Source: Dokdonella immobilis (GTDB lineage Bacteria; Pseudomonadota; Gammaproteobacteria; Xanthomonadales; Rhodanobacteraceae). From it: 62,420 nt of DNA. The notes below the pieces were generated by a model. It did not search any database and had not been told where the DNA came from. It saw only the letters and a list, made by a program, of their open reading frames with translations. The first letter of the stretch is position 1, and each line of letters begins with the position of its first letter. Of this stretch, positions 7,394 through 15,040 are shown one piece after another. The stretch spans positions 1 to 62,420 of the forward strand of contig NZ_FOVF01000029.1 in assembly GCF_900115085.1 (NCBI RefSeq), given 5' to 3'. The translations under genes and the position numbers were made by a program.

Positions 7394-7929
7394 GCCAGCA
7401 CCTCCCGCGCGCCGTGGATGCGTTGCGCGGCCAGGTGGACGCGCTCAATGTCGCCGTCGTCGAGCATGTCGCCTCGACCGATCGCGGCGGCGGCGACCTC
7501 GATCACGGTTGCCTCAGTGCCGAGCACGGACAGCGCAGCGCGCCAGTCGGCCATCGTGACTGCCTCGCGGCGTTCCCGTGGCGACCATGCCGACGCCTCC
7601 ATGCGTGCCGGGAACAGGTCGGCTAGCTCCATGCCGAGCGCGTCGAGTACCGGATGGACATCGATGCAGGCATGGCAGCGCATCAGCACGCGGCCGTCGT
7701 CGCCGACACGGATCGCCAGCGTTCCGCGCGACGAATGGCCTACCGGGCAGTCCGCACGCCAGCCGTTGCCGTACTGGCGCACGCGGTCGAGTCGGGCGAG
7801 CAGAGCAGGTATCGGGTCCGCTGGACGGCTAGACGTCTGTTTGGTACGATCACGAACAGATTGATGATGTTGTTCGACTCGACGCCCGGTGCCCGCCGGG
7901 CTTTGTCGTGTTTGGGGGTTAGGCTGCAT
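7390..7929 (-). CDS. CHC2-type primase zinc-binding protein
   Basis: The product has 179 residues from the ATG at 7929, which overlaps the previous gene. A disordered Gln/Arg/Pro-rich start is followed by a zinc-ribbon pattern: WRADCPVGH, a strand with LAIRVGDDGRVLMRC, then CHAC and the helix VHPVLDALGMELADLF. This is the layout of primase CHC2 fingers ('CP-x2-H ... C-H-x-C ... DLF'). No TOPRIM catalytic domain follows, so it may supply only DNA recognition. It is coupled to the downstream RepA-like ATPase. Confidence 0.6.
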   Translation of the reverse strand: MQPNPQTRQSPAGTGRRVEQHHQSVRDRTKQTSSRPADPIPALLARLDRVRQYGNGWRADCPVGHSSRGTLAIRVGDDGRVLMRCHACIDVHPVLDALGMELADLFPARMEASAWSPRERREAVTMADWRAALSVLGTEATVIEVAAAAIGRGDMLDDGDIERVHLAAQRIHGAREVLA

Positions 7930-8155
7930 CCGGCTGCCCTCCCTGCGCACGAAGATCGGCTATCGAACGCCTCAATCCCTCGACGATAAGTTCCGCATCC
8001 TGCAAGGATCGTGGTCGGGGTCCGAATGTCTGCCAGTTTGTGACGATGGAATCGAGCCTGCGGATTGCTGATTGCAGGTCAACAATGCGTTGGTCCTGAT
8101 TGCCTGCCAGGGCGCGAAGCTGGCGAACCTGCGCCAGGTGGTCGACGGCGCTCAT
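7919..8155 (-). CDS. Small helical hypothetical protein
   Basis: The product has 78 residues from the ATG at 8155, overlapping the AlpA-like gene stop as ATGA. It is predicted to be almost entirely helical (HLAQVRQLRALAGNQDQRIV and AELIVEGLRRSIADLRAQ), possibly a short coiled coil. No family is recognised. Its place between the regulator and the primase suggests a role in replication control. Confidence 0.6.
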   Translation of the reverse strand: MSAVDHLAQVRQLRALAGNQDQRIVDLQSAIRRLDSIVTNWQTFGPRPRSLQDAELIVEGLRRSIADLRAQGGQPDAA

Positions 8156-8376
8156 GCTGCCACCCGTTGCGTTTGCAGCCATGCCGCAATGTCGTGCCGG
8201 CTGTAGAGCACGCGACCAGCGATCTTGTAGTGCGGCGGACCAATCCGCACACGCCGCCAGCGCTCAAGCGTGACGACGGACCTTCTCAGGAGTTCCGCAG
8301 CTTCGGCCGGGGTCAGGGTGTCGTTTTCTTCACAAAGCATCGCAGGAGCCTCATTTGCTATGGGGCTCCTATTCAA
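8152..8376 (-). CDS. AlpA-like excisionase/transcriptional regulator
   Basis: The 74-residue protein is a typical AlpA/excisionase winged helix: LTPAEAAELLRRSVVTLERW (helix-turn-helix), RIGPPHYKIAGRVLYSRHDI (wing) and a final helix AAWLQTQ. AlpA proteins of P4-like and PICI satellites activate excision and early genes. It is the first short regulator after the integrase pair and is preceded by an A+T-rich stretch (8377-8406) that could hold its promoter. Confidence 0.8.
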   Translation of the reverse strand: MNRSPIANEAPAMLCEENDTLTPAEAAELLRRSVVTLERWRRVRIGPPHYKIAGRVLYSRHDIAAWLQTQRVAA

Positions 8377-8406
8377 TAGCCATAATTGGCCGCAATCTAA
8401 TGGACT

Positions 8407-9132
8407 TTAATCTGGCGTCGGATCAATCCAGAAACGATGGACGTGCTCGAACTCCGACTTGAACGGTTCGCCTTCTGGTGCCATCCAGGCGATGACGTCG
8501 CGCACCCTTCGGTCGAATCCGGCGCTCTCCCGGCCGAAACCGAACTGGGCAAATGCCGCGACCATGAAGGCATGAAACTTGCCGATCGGCCTGCCCGCTA
8601 TCGGGTCCCACACTCTGCCGGGAAGCGATTTCGTCGCCTCGAAATACACGACGTAGCAGGCACATCCGAAGTCGAATTCGGCGAAGCGCATAGGCTGCCC
8701 GCGCTTCGTTGCGCGATACGTGTGGCCCGTCGCTTGACTGATTGCGTCGGACGGATGCGTTCGCTTTGCCTCAATGCCGCCGGCTGCGGCGTCTCGCAGA
8801 AGCTGCAGCGTTTCAGGATCCAGCGCGTTAAGTCGGGCTTGCGTCGCATCGGACACCAGCCATTCCCGAGTCGTCGTGAACGGCGCCCCGAATCGACCGG
8901 GCATAAAGGTTGCTGCGGCGGCAGCGATCTCTAGTCGCGCGTCCACGCTCAACTCGAGAAAAGGCTTTTCGCTCTCGATTTCCTTGAGCACGGGACCGTC
9001 GCCCGGCAGAGCGTTGCGACGTGTCTGCTTTCCCCTTATCGCAGCACACGCACGCGCCAGCGCTGCGCAACCTTCGCGCGCATCCTCGGTAGTCGCCCCG
9101 GCTGCTACAAGCGCCCCTTCTGCACTGGTCAC
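8407..9132 (-). CDS. Hypothetical protein coupled to the integrase
   Basis: The product has 241 residues, starting at a GTG that overlaps the integrase stop as GTGA. The N-terminal half is helical and alanine-rich. The second half has aromatic and glycine-rich text (FAEFDFGCACYVVYFEATKS, PIGKFHAFMVAAFAQFGFG) that suggests a globular alpha/beta fold. No family or catalytic motif is recognised. The strict coupling to the integrase suggests it works in integration or in control of the lysogenic state. Confidence 0.6.
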   Translation of the reverse strand: MTSAEGALVAAGATTEDAREGCAALARACAAIRGKQTRRNALPGDGPVLKEIESEKPFLELSVDARLEIAAAAATFMPGRFGAPFTTTREWLVSDATQARLNALDPETLQLLRDAAAGGIEAKRTHPSDAISQATGHTYRATKRGQPMRFAEFDFGCACYVVYFEATKSLPGRVWDPIAGRPIGKFHAFMVAAFAQFGFGRESAGFDRRVRDVIAWMAPEGEPFKSEFEHVHRFWIDPTPD

Positions 9133-10466
9133 GCGCGCGATCTCCGCAGCGGCACAACCTTGCCGCCGGGCTCAAGAATGGCGCGCAGGCGTTCCAGGGC
9201 GGCCCGTTTCTCGGCGGCAAAGTCATGCATGGCATAGAATCGGTTTTGAATCCCGCCCATGCCGTGACTCTGTAGGTGCGCGCGTACTGCCTCGGAAACC
9301 CCGGCAGCCTGTAGCCGCGTCTCGACCGTTATCCTCAGTTCCCCCGGCGTAAAGGTCCGGCCAACCTCGCCCGCGTCGACCATATCCGCAGCAACTCGCG
9401 CGACCAGGGATCGCACGGCATGATAGCCAGCGCCATGCTTGCCGCCGTCCAGGGTGAACGCAAAGCCCGATCCGCCGGCCATCGTGTCGACTGCAGCGAG
9501 TGCATCCGGAATCAGCGGGACTACGTGCCGACGGGCTGCCTGCCGGCGTCCCTTGCTGTCCCATAGCGTCATCGTCTTGGCGTCCCCATCGATGCCGCGC
9601 GCCGCGAGCCGGGCCAGTTGTTCGCAGCGCTGCGCCCCGGTCAACAGGTGGAGCCTCAGGACTGCGCCCTGTGCCCCGGGCATTTCGCGAATGCGTCGCC
9701 AGTACGCGGCGAGCTCGTCGACGGACAGCGCACGCTTGCCGGTTTTCTCGCCTTGCTCGTCCGGAGCGTCAATCTTCGGTCGCTCGATCGTGCCCAAGTC
9801 CCGCGCGATGTTCTCGACGTGACCGAAGGCCTCGAATAGATCCGCTGTCGATGCGCTTCCACGCGCCCGGCTTGCTGCCGTGAAGGCTGCCCGCAGGTAG
9901 CTCCTAGTTTTCTCGGCTTGCCGCAGCTTGCCAGCCCGAACGAGTCGATTAGTGACGCGCACCAAGTCATCGATTGTCACGTCAGCCGCAGGAGCACGCC
10001 ATAGCGCCGGGAATGGCGCCTTGACCGTGCGGAGTAGTTCAGCCTCGACTTTCTGCGCGCTCGGCTTCTTCTGTCGCCTGAGCGCTTCGACGTAGGCGGT
10101 CAACATGCCTCCGAAGGTCGCGCCTTCCAGCGCGCGTTCTCTCGTGGCCTCTGCGCGCGTTTTCTGGGCATCCTTGAACGGGTCAGCCCCGCTGTCGACC
10201 TGCATCCGCAGCTTGCGTGCCGCGGTGCGTGCCGTGGTCGCAGTGAAAGGTCCGAAGTCGCCGATCTTCTGCCGGCGTTCTCGGCCGTTCGCTGCGACGT
10301 AGACGAGTAGAAACGTTTTCGTCCCTGCCGCCGTAGTACGGACAGCGAAGCCGCGCACAAAGTCCTTGTCACGCGGCCCACTCGGCACGTCGTAGTCGAT
10401 CCTATTGCCCTTTCCAGGTGCCTCCAGGTTTCGCACGGTCTTGTCGTCGAGTCGAATCTTCGCCAT
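9129..10466 (-). CDS. Tyrosine recombinase integrase of the satellite
   Basis: The 445-residue protein has an N-terminal DUF4102-like arm-binding domain (residues 1-100, with FLLVYVAANGRERRQKIGDF), a SAM-like core-binding domain (about 115-225) and a catalytic domain. In the latter, TGAQRCEQLARL carries the first Arg, ELRITVETRL the second basic motif, and QSHGMGGIQNRFY the His with the Tyr close by. The second motif lacks the usual His before LR, and the first reads AQR rather than RR. It lies just inside attR and is transcribed toward the element's interior. It presumably recombines within the tRNA-Phe 3' half. Confidence 0.9.
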   Translation of the reverse strand: MAKIRLDDKTVRNLEAPGKGNRIDYDVPSGPRDKDFVRGFAVRTTAAGTKTFLLVYVAANGRERRQKIGDFGPFTATTARTAARKLRMQVDSGADPFKDAQKTRAEATRERALEGATFGGMLTAYVEALRRQKKPSAQKVEAELLRTVKAPFPALWRAPAADVTIDDLVRVTNRLVRAGKLRQAEKTRSYLRAAFTAASRARGSASTADLFEAFGHVENIARDLGTIERPKIDAPDEQGEKTGKRALSVDELAAYWRRIREMPGAQGAVLRLHLLTGAQRCEQLARLAARGIDGDAKTMTLWDSKGRRQAARRHVVPLIPDALAAVDTMAGGSGFAFTLDGGKHGAGYHAVRSLVARVAADMVDAGEVGRTFTPGELRITVETRLQAAGVSEAVRAHLQSHGMGGIQNRFYAMHDFAAEKRAALERLRAILEPGGKVVPLRRSRA

Positions 10467-10498
10467 GCCCTGCCCTCGCTAGATGCCGGACCTCGGTT

Positions 10499-10615
10499 TG
10501 TGTCCGGCATGTGTCCGGCGGTAAGTTCACCAGACGTTAGGGGATATGATGGCGCGTTATCCCCTTGCGATGCAAGCTTAAACAACGGTCCTCGCGCATG
10601 TACTTGCCGGACACA
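10499..10615. promoter_or_regulatory. Probable integrase arm-type sites, right end
   Basis: TGTGTCCGGC occurs directly at 10499-10508 and 10510-10519 (11-bp spacing, as at the left end) and inverted at 10606-10615. Between them, GGGGATA at 10540-10546 pairs with TATCCCC at 10558-10564, a candidate operator for the divergent-facing integrase gene. Confidence 0.6.
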
Positions 10616-10646
10616 AGCGTTGGCGCGGGCTTGCGGGTTTGTGTTT

Positions 10647-10699
10647 CAGGGGATTGAAAATCCCCGTGTCGGCGGTTCGATTCCGTCCCCGGCCACCAT
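10647..10699 (+). repeat. attR: duplicate of the tRNA-Phe 3' half
   Basis: This is a perfect 53-bp copy of 1087-1139. It carries anticodon arm, variable loop, T arm, 3' acceptor strand and CCA but no 5' acceptor strand or D arm, so it cannot be a functional tRNA gene. Confidence 0.93.
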
Positions 10700-11049
10700 T
10701 CCTATTGGATGCACTGAAAATTTCCGTGTGGCCCGAGTATTCCGCTTCGTAGGGGAATCGAACCGCTTGAGAGCGCGGTTCGATGATTCGCGCCTTCCTG
10801 GCGATCACCCCTTCGGGGCCGCCTTCGGCGTTCGCTACGGCATCCATGCCTGCGCAGTCCGTCCCCGGCCATCATTCCTATTGGATGCACTGAAGATTTC
10901 CGTGTGGCCCGAGTATTCCGCTTCGTAGGGGGAATCGAACCGCTTGAGAGCGCGGTTCGATGATGCGTGCCTTCCTGGCGCTTACCCCTTCGGGGCCGCC
11001 TTCGGCGTTCGCTACGGCATCCATGCCTGCGCAATCCGTCCCCGGCCAC
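10685..11049. repeat. Tandem repeat of about 176 bp with tRNA 3'-end fragments
   Basis: Two near-identical units begin at 10685 and 10861 (periods 176 and 177 bp), and a third begins at 11038 but diverges after a few bases. Each unit starts with the tRNA 3' terminus (GTCCCCGGCCA then C/T-CAT). Each contains a hairpin ATCGAACCGC/GCGGTTCGAT (10757-10784, 10934-10961); a third hairpin stands at 11109-11136. The rest of 10700-11338 holds no gene that I can support; some small minus-strand frames are repeat text. Confidence 0.8.
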
Positions 11050-11338
11050 CATTCGTTTCCCCGTTTCGATTGACTTCCCGGCAACGACTGACTCCACGCG
11101 CCATGGAAATCGAACCGCTTAAAGGCACGGTTCGATGGTGCGCGCCCTCCTGGCGCCTTCCCGACGCCTGCATTGCTGGAAACGCCCACCACCAACCAAC
11201 GCTCAATCAACCACCCGCAGCCTCGGCAAGACAACAATCCCCTCCCCGCCACCCCTGCGCAGGCAGGGGTCCATTTTGACGTTGCTCCTGCCCCGGCCAA
11301 CAACCGGAACCCAGTCCAGGTCACCTGAACCTCGCAGG

Positions 11339-11692
11339 CTATTCGTAACAGGTACCCGTCTCGCGCACCTCGATGGTCGCCCACTGCGCGGCCGGGCATT
11401 CGGCGGCGATGGCCAGTGCCTCCTCCCGGCTGCCCACGTCGATCAGGAAGAAGCCGCCGATCATTTCCCGGGCTTCGGTGAACGGGCCATCGACGACGCG
11501 GCGCTCGCCGTCACGCATGCTCAGGCGAAAGCCCTCGCTTTCCGAGCGCAAGGCTTCGCTGGCCACCAGCAGGCCGCGTTTGTGCAAGCCGGCGCCGAAA
11601 TCGAGCATGCGCTGGTAGGCCTCGCGGCCCTGCTCGGGGGTGCGTTCGCTGCGTTGTCCACGCGGCTCGAGAACAGTCAACAGATAGGCCAT
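11339..11692 (-). CDS. YCII/DGPF-domain protein
   Basis: The 117-residue protein has the YCII-related fold with the hallmark VVDGPFTEAREMIGGFFLIDV near residues 66-85, after ESEGFRLSMRDGERR. Such DGPF proteins are the standard neighbours of ECF42 sigma factors. Their biochemical role is not established; YCII itself resembles ferredoxin-like dimeric hydrolases. It is the last gene of the sigma operon, 40 bases after the sigma gene. Confidence 0.88.
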   Translation of the reverse strand: MAYLLTVLEPRGQRSERTPEQGREAYQRMLDFGAGLHKRGLLVASEALRSESEGFRLSMRDGERRVVDGPFTEAREMIGGFFLIDVGSREEALAIAAECPAAQWATIEVRETGTCYE

Positions 11693-11732
11693 GACCCAGT
11701 CGCTTCCTCAGGTTGGAGAATCCGGAACATCA

Positions 11733-13004
11733 TCAATCGCCGCGTCGCAGCCCGGCGGCGCGTTCAAGCAGGAATTCGCGTTCCCGCGCATTGCCGGCAA
11801 GGGCGGCCGCCTGCTCGAACTCGGCACGCGCCTCGTCGAGGCGACCGAGCCGTTCGAGCAGGTCACCGCGCACGCCCGGCAACAGATGGTAGCCCACCAT
11901 CTTCGGCTCATCAGCCAGCGTAGCGAGGGCATCGAGGCCGGCCTGCGGCCCGTCACGCATCGCCACGGCGACGGCGCGATTGAGCTCAACCACCGGCGAA
12001 GGGGCCACGCTGGCCAGCCGGGTGTACAAGGCGACGATGCGCGCCCAGTCGGTCGCCTCGTACTGTTCAGCGCGTGCGTGACAGGCGGCCAGGGCCGCCT
12101 GCAGCACATACGGGCCGTCCGCCCCGCCCAACTCTTCGGCACGCGCCAGCGCGGCCAGGCCGCGGCGGATGCAGCCCGCATCCCAGCGCGAGCGATCCTG
12201 CACGGCCAGCAGGATCGGCCGGCCAGTGCCATCCACGCGTGCGGCGAAGCGCGAGGCCTGCAACTCCATCAGCGCGATCAGGCCATGCACTTCGGGTTCG
12301 GCCGCGGCCAGCGACATGATCGTGCGGCCCAGGCGCAGCGCCTGCGCGCACAGCAAGGGGCGCATCCAGTCCTCGCCGCTGGTCGCGGCGTAACCTTCGT
12401 TGAAGATCAGGTAGACCACTTCCAGCGCCGAGGCCAGGCGCGGCCCCAATTCCGCCGTCGGCGGCAGTTCGAACGGCACCTGCTTGTCCGCCAGCGTCTT
12501 CTTGGCCCGCACGATGCGCTGGGCGATGGTCGCTTCGGGCACCAGGAACGCGCGGGCGATCTCCGGCGTAGTCAGTCCGCCGAGCACGCGCAGGGTCAGG
12601 GCCACGCGCGCATCGGTCGACAGCACCGGGTGGCAGGCGATGAAGATCAGGCGCAGCAGATCGTCGCCGAACTCGTCATCGGCGTGGGTGGGATCGCCCC
12701 CGGCCTGCAAGGCATCCGACATCACGTGCTCCAGCAGTTCGTGCTTGCGCGTGGTCAAGGTGGCGTGGCGCAGGATGTCGATGGCGCGACGGCGAGCCGT
12801 GGTCAACAACCAGGCTCCGGGCCGCTCCGGCACGCCCTTGAGCGGCCAGGTCTCCAGCGCCGCCACCAGCGCGTCCTGGGCCACTTCCTCGGCGAGCCCG
12901 AAATCGCGCAGCGAGCGCGCAAGACTGCCGATCAGCCGGGGCGCTTCAATGCGCCAGACGGCCTCGATTCGGCGGCGGATGTCATTAGTGCCTGGCATGG
13001 CCAC
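11733..13004 (-). CDS. ECF42-type RNA polymerase sigma factor with TPR-like tail
   Basis: The 423-residue protein has sigma region 2 (about 10-85, with DFGLAEEVAQDALVAALETW and AWLLTTARRRAIDILR). Region 4 lies at about 130-180 (ALTLRVLGGLTTPEIARAFL, then EATIAQRIVRAKK). A long C-terminal extension follows (DUF6596-like, with EVVYLIFNEGY, then helical repeats ending in EFEQAAALAGN). This length and tail define the ECF42 group, which lacks an anti-sigma partner and is regulated through the tail. Genes for DGPF proteins lie on both sides, as expected. Confidence 0.92.
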   Translation of the reverse strand: MAMPGTNDIRRRIEAVWRIEAPRLIGSLARSLRDFGLAEEVAQDALVAALETWPLKGVPERPGAWLLTTARRRAIDILRHATLTTRKHELLEHVMSDALQAGGDPTHADDEFGDDLLRLIFIACHPVLSTDARVALTLRVLGGLTTPEIARAFLVPEATIAQRIVRAKKTLADKQVPFELPPTAELGPRLASALEVVYLIFNEGYAATSGEDWMRPLLCAQALRLGRTIMSLAAAEPEVHGLIALMELQASRFAARVDGTGRPILLAVQDRSRWDAGCIRRGLAALARAEELGGADGPYVLQAALAACHARAEQYEATDWARIVALYTRLASVAPSPVVELNRAVAVAMRDGPQAGLDALATLADEPKMVGYHLLPGVRGDLLERLGRLDEARAEFEQAAALAGNAREREFLLERAAGLRRGD

Positions 13005-13109
13005 CGATCAAAGCATCGCCCACGCCGTCGCGCAAGACGCACCAGCGCGCCGCCGACGATGCATCGCGAACCCTGGCCGACAATGCCAAGCCGATCGACA
13101 CGCACCCCA

Positions 13110-13511
13110 TCAGCAAGGCGAGCCGCCATCGGTCACCGCGGCACGGACCTCCGGCGGAAAATCCGCGAGCTCCTGCACCTGGCGCACCTCGATCACCTCG
13201 TTCGCGCCGGCCGGGCATCGACGCGCCCATTCGATGGCCTCGGCCAGCGAGCCGACATCGATCATCCAGTAGCCACCCAACACCTCGCGGGCCTCGGTGA
13301 ACGGGCCGTCGACCACGCGACCCTGGCCCTCGTCAAAGTGGATGCGCGCGCCCATCGACGGCGGATGCAGCCCGTCGCAGCCCAGCAGCACACCGGCGTG
13401 CTGCAGCTCGCGGTTGTAGGCCATCATCCGACGCACCGCTTCGGGGTCAGGCATCGTTCCGGGTGCGGCCTGGTCATAGCCGCCGGGAATCATCAGCATC
13501 ATGAAACGCAT
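13110..13511 (-). CDS. YCII/DGPF-domain protein
   Basis: The product has 133 residues from the ATG at 13511, chosen because GAGGAAA precedes it and the text (MRFMMLMIPG) is the family's normal beginning. The motif VVDGPFTEAREVLGGYWMIDV is present. It is the second DGPF gene of the ECF42 operon, upstream of the sigma gene. Members are thought to act in the stress response controlled by the sigma factor. Confidence 0.9.
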   Translation of the reverse strand: MRFMMLMIPGGYDQAAPGTMPDPEAVRRMMAYNRELQHAGVLLGCDGLHPPSMGARIHFDEGQGRVVDGPFTEAREVLGGYWMIDVGSLAEAIEWARRCPAGANEVIEVRQVQELADFPPEVRAAVTDGGSPC

Positions 13512-13598
13512 GGGAGTTTCCTCAAGGTGAGTGGCGGCGACGATCGCCCGCAAGCGAACGTGCCGCATGGGCCAGTATTCAGCGAGGGATCGCGCGGA

Positions 13599-14024
13599 TC
13601 ACCCGCCGAATCCGGGCTTCGAAACCACGATGATCCAGGCCACGCCAAAGCGATCGGTCAGCATGCCGAAACTGGTCGCGAAGAAGCTTTCCGCCAGCGC
13701 CATCTGCACCTTGCCCCCATCCGCCAGCGCATCGAACAGCCTGCGCGCATGTGCATCGTCGTCCGCGTTCAGCGACAGCGAGACCCCCTTGAACTCGGGA
13801 TTCCCCGCCGCGAACCCATCGGAACACAGCACCTGGCTGTCACCGACCTGCAGACATGCATGCATGACCTTGTCCGCAGGCGGCATCGGCCCCGTGCATC
13901 CGTCTCCGTCGGGTGCCTCGCCAAAGCGCATCAGCATGAGCACTTCCGCGCCAAGATTCTTGCGATAGAACTCGATCGCCTCATCGCAACGACCGTCGAA
14001 ATAAAGGTAAGGCTGGATATGCAT
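13599..14024 (-). CDS. VOC family (PhnB-like) protein
   Basis: The 141-residue protein opens with IQPYLYFDGRCDEAIEFYRK and continues with LGAEVLMLMRFGEAP, the beginning of PhnB/glyoxalase-like vicinal oxygen chelate proteins. Later LSLNADDDAHARRLFDALAD and FATSFGMLTDRFGVAWIIV complete the second betaalpha-betabetabeta unit. Such genes very often accompany ECF42/DGPF operons. It is the first gene of this operon; the 227 bases upstream (14025-14251) hold no other gene. Confidence 0.88.
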   Translation of the reverse strand: MHIQPYLYFDGRCDEAIEFYRKNLGAEVLMLMRFGEAPDGDGCTGPMPPADKVMHACLQVGDSQVLCSDGFAAGNPEFKGVSLSLNADDDAHARRLFDALADGGKVQMALAESFFATSFGMLTDRFGVAWIIVVSKPGFGG

Positions 14025-14251
14025 GCCGTGATCTCCATGGTTGGGAAACGAGCCCGAATGGCGGCTCTACCCCTGACGACGGATGGGCAACATGGAAATC
14101 GACATGGCCTTGGTCAATCGCCTGCAAATTGCGCTCAGATTGACAAATTCGGGGGCAACCACAGCAGCAATCCCCTCCGAGCATACTGTCTGCTCGGCGT
14201 CTCCGACCTCGCGATTGAATACGGCCACTCCAATACGTTGAAGAATCGACG

Positions 14252-14974
14252 CTAAACCATGGGTCGAGCGACTTCATTCAATTCAACAACAACCGCGCTG
14301 TGATCTGAGAGCCCCATTTCTCGCGGTGCATGATCGATTCGGCAGGTTGCATTCGGATATGCGTCCACGAACGCGCTATTCCCGAACGCATGATCGATTC
14401 GGAATCCGTTCTTTGGCGATCGCCAGGTCCAGTCGCGCGCTTCATCGCCACGCTGCGCGCGCCAGAGATCGGTCAGACCGCGAATTTCCGATAGTTCGAT
14501 GAACTGATCTTCACAGTGGAATGGTGCGCCGCCAGATTCGATATCACGTTCATTGCATCCCGTGTTCAGATCACCGATCAACAACAGCGGCCCGACATCC
14601 TTCGAAGCCGATTCGGCACAGTATGTGAAGTAGGTCGCCTTGGCTTGCCTCTGCGGAAAATACGCCCCAAGAATACGAATACCCTGGACATCAACAAGTA
14701 GAAGTTCGCCTCGCATTGCCTCTCGCGGCGTTACCCGAGTACCCGTATGCTCGGCCCTGGAAAATACGGCAACGCCATTATCCGGCTTGCCGTCGCGGAT
14801 GGCCTCGGTTCGGTTGAAACCCGCCTGCTCGAGCGCAGCACGAATTTCTGTCGAGCTTCTACGCCATTCTGTGAGAACGAACAAATCGGAACAGGTGCCG
14901 ATCAACCAGTCTGCCAGTGCGCGCTGACGCGTTCCGCCTCCTTGGCGGATATTGAGGCAAGTGATCGTCCTCAT
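14252..14974 (-). CDS. Endonuclease/exonuclease/phosphatase family protein
   Basis: The 240-residue protein shows EEP catalytic motifs: TCLNIRQGG at the start, VLTEW near residue 34, PLLLIGDLNTGCNE near 130, and the final GLSDHSAVVVE with the catalytic Asp-His. Such enzymes cleave phosphodiester or phosphate ester bonds with Mg2+. No signal peptide is seen, so a cytoplasmic nuclease is most likely. It lies just downstream of the DUF429 gene (66 bases) at the left edge of the restriction island and may belong to it. Confidence 0.8.
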   Translation of the reverse strand: MRTITCLNIRQGGGTRQRALADWLIGTCSDLFVLTEWRRSSTEIRAALEQAGFNRTEAIRDGKPDNGVAVFSRAEHTGTRVTPREAMRGELLLVDVQGIRILGAYFPQRQAKATYFTYCAESASKDVGPLLLIGDLNTGCNERDIESGGAPFHCEDQFIELSEIRGLTDLWRAQRGDEARDWTWRSPKNGFRIDHAFGNSAFVDAYPNATCRIDHAPREMGLSDHSAVVVELNEVARPMV

Positions 14975-15040
14975 TGCGGTACCGCCCCTGGCAATCTGCT
15001 CAACCTCACCTGATTGCTGGCCATCATCTCCACTCCGGCT

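Larger units (their letters stand above)
1087..10699. mobile_element. Integrated capsid-encoding phage satellite in tRNA-Phe
   Basis: The element is bounded by perfect 53-bp direct repeats (1087-1139 and 10647-10699) that correspond to the tRNA-Phe anticodon arm, T arm, acceptor and CCA. A tyrosine integrase lies just inside the right repeat. On the minus strand follow an AlpA-like regulator, a primase-like protein and a RepA-like ATPase, then a capsid protein and a small-terminase-like protein. An opposing cargo gene sits next to the tRNA. Nearly all reading frames overlap by 4 bases (ATGA or GTGA), so the element looks intact rather than decayed. Between the repeats I find no large terminase, portal, protease, connector or tail gene, which argues for a helper-dependent satellite related to PICIs rather than an autonomous phage. 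Confidence 0.85.

Noticed and set aside
10647..10699. Second tRNA-Phe gene
   Set aside because: It lacks the 5' acceptor strand and D arm, so it is only an attachment-site copy.
11691..14255. Open frame of 854 residues on the plus strand
   Set aside because: It lies antisense to the ECF42, YCII and VOC genes, is Arg/His/Gln-rich, and has no domain; it is a GC-rich shadow frame.
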